Positions 63,313 to 64,000 of a stretch of 64,000 bases of DNA are shown one piece after another (the stretch's first letter is position 1; each line of letters begins with the position of its first letter). Both the position numbers and the translations under genes were made by a program. A model generated the notes under the pieces. That model had not been told where the DNA came from. It did not search any database and saw only the letters and a program-made list of their open reading frames with translations. The stretch is from CBDFKJ01 sp965248805 (lineage in GTDB: Bacteria; Pseudomonadota; Alphaproteobacteria; UBA6615), in contig CBDFKJ010000006.1 of assembly GCA_965248805.1 (NCBI GenBank), positions 1 to 64,000 of the forward strand, given 5' to 3'.

Positions 63313-63822
63313 TCAGTTGGCAAACGGGGCGCACGAGACGTGGCCGGCGCCGAAGTAGAATTCGCACTCCTCCAACGTCGGGTCGCCACGGCCTAAAATC
63401 CAGGCGATCACATAGTCTGCGACGGCCTCGATCTCCCTTTCGCTGAGGAAGGCGCGGGTCCGGTTCGGCTTTTGGTCCCCGATTTCGGCCTCGGTGACGC
63501 CGTAACAGCTCGTCGCCGGATCGTCCGTATAGGCGTTGCGGAAATGGTACGGCATTCTGGACTCGGGCCGACCGCAGCGGATGGTTTCGACCAAGGCCGC
63601 CCTGTCCAGCTCGGCGGGTCGCAGGGCGGGGCCGGGGTTGTCCATCGCGTAGTCGCCGTCGCCGGCCCAGCCGTGGCACAGGGAGCACTCCGCTTTTCGC
63701 TTGATGACGCGTAGCCCCAAATCGACGTCCTGGGCGCTGGCCTGTTGCATAGACACGGCCAGAAACGCCGCCACCAGGACTATCGCCCCAACCACGGTTG
63801 GCGTCCGCAGTCTCGAATGCAT
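63313..63822 (-). CDS. Periplasmic c-type cytochrome
   Basis: 169 residues with a signal peptide (VVGAIVLVAAFLAVSMQQAS AQ region). One haem motif, CSLCHGW, near residue 46; the distal Met is probably in RPESRMPYHFRN. Additional Cys residues (TIRCG, TSCYG, EECEF, VSCAP) may form disulfides. Convergent with the quinoprotein cluster, and a likely electron acceptor for the PQQ dehydrogenase, as in methanol dehydrogenase systems. Confidence 0.85.
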   Translation of the reverse strand: MHSRLRTPTVVGAIVLVAAFLAVSMQQASAQDVDLGLRVIKRKAECSLCHGWAGDGDYAMDNPGPALRPAELDRAALVETIRCGRPESRMPYHFRNAYTDDPATSCYGVTEAEIGDQKPNRTRAFLSEREIEAVADYVIAWILGRGDPTLEECEFYFGAGHVSCAPFAN

Positions 63823-63843
63823 CTCGACCCTCCTACGTGATCT

Positions 63844-64000
63844 CTAGGGGTGGTAGGTATTGTCGGGCATGAGCGCGCCCTTGAAAATGGTGTCGGTCTG
63901 ATCGGCGTTGGGCAGCTTCGCTGAAAGCAGCCGGGTGAAGCTAAAATCCGCCTCGGTTAGGTTGGCCTCGGCGAGATCGGCGCCATAGAGATCGGAGTGC
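63844..64000 (-). CDS. Pentapeptide-repeat protein, C-terminal part (continues beyond the window)
   Basis: 51 residues to the stop at 63844, HSDLYGADLAEANLTEADFS then FTRLLSAKLPNADQTDTIFK and a short tail MPDNTYHP. The A(D/N)LxxA five-residue pattern forms a right-handed quadrilateral beta-helix. The N-terminal part lies beyond base 64000, so the family role cannot be judged. It is upstream of the cytochrome c gene on the same strand. Confidence 0.75.
   Translation of the reverse strand, partial: HSDLYGADLAEANLTEADFSFTRLLSAKLPNADQTDTIFKGALMPDNTYHP

Overview
The window is GC-rich DNA from an alphaproteobacterium, probably Rhodospirillales-like. The basis is an elongator tRNA-Met of alphaproteobacterial type, gene families such as IorAB, DctPQM, CaiB, MnmA and RarA, and a Mu-like head module joined to a lambda-like tail module. 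The DNA is in active decay. At least ten insertion sequences or fragments are present, several genes carry single-base frameshifts, and several junctions fuse halves of unrelated genes. That pattern fits a recently relaxed genome (host-associated or bottlenecked), although some one-base lesions in G/C runs could be sequencing errors.

Layout. 1-1877: left remnant of a Mu-like prophage on the minus strand (F-like head protein and the end of the portal). 1878-6198: a nest of insertion sequences, with IS5 inside IS630, a second IS630 in tandem, then IS3. 4753-8002: a Shedu-like (DUF4263) nuclease gene split by IS3 and IS1595 but reconstructable in frame. 8020-10264: a DNA adenine methyltransferase split by another IS. 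10287-10489: a run of seven hairpins. 10622-22812: prophage late genes on the plus strand (protease/scaffold, decoration, capsid, a candidate Acb2/Tad1-like protein, gp36, a truncated gpG, tape measure, tail tip, NlpC/P60, TipJ), cut off by an IS5 copy.

24.1-35.9 kb: IS1595 remnants, a truncated saccharopine dehydrogenase-like gene, an HMG-CoA lyase/CaiB CoA-transferase operon, a peptide-type binding protein, rarA, an IS630 copy sitting exactly in the stop codons shared by rarA and a cupredoxin gene, a cyclase-sensor remnant and a thioesterase split by IS5. 36-43.6 kb: a complete DctPQM TRAP transporter, a broken EEP-family nuclease/phosphatase gene, and a sugar-type ABC transporter whose binding-protein gene is truncated.

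43.7-64 kb: cytochrome P460, iorBA, an amidase/gamma-glutamyltranspeptidase junction, an amidohydrolase-DppC in-frame fusion, an SDR, a divergent LigK/GalC-like and GalD-like pair (both frameshifted), mnmA, tRNA-Met, a Sel1-repeat protein, a transaldolase-like protein, and a PQQ-dehydrogenase module (quinoprotein, secreted hypothetical, cytochrome c) invaded by an IS1595-family element. No CRISPR array or rRNA was seen.
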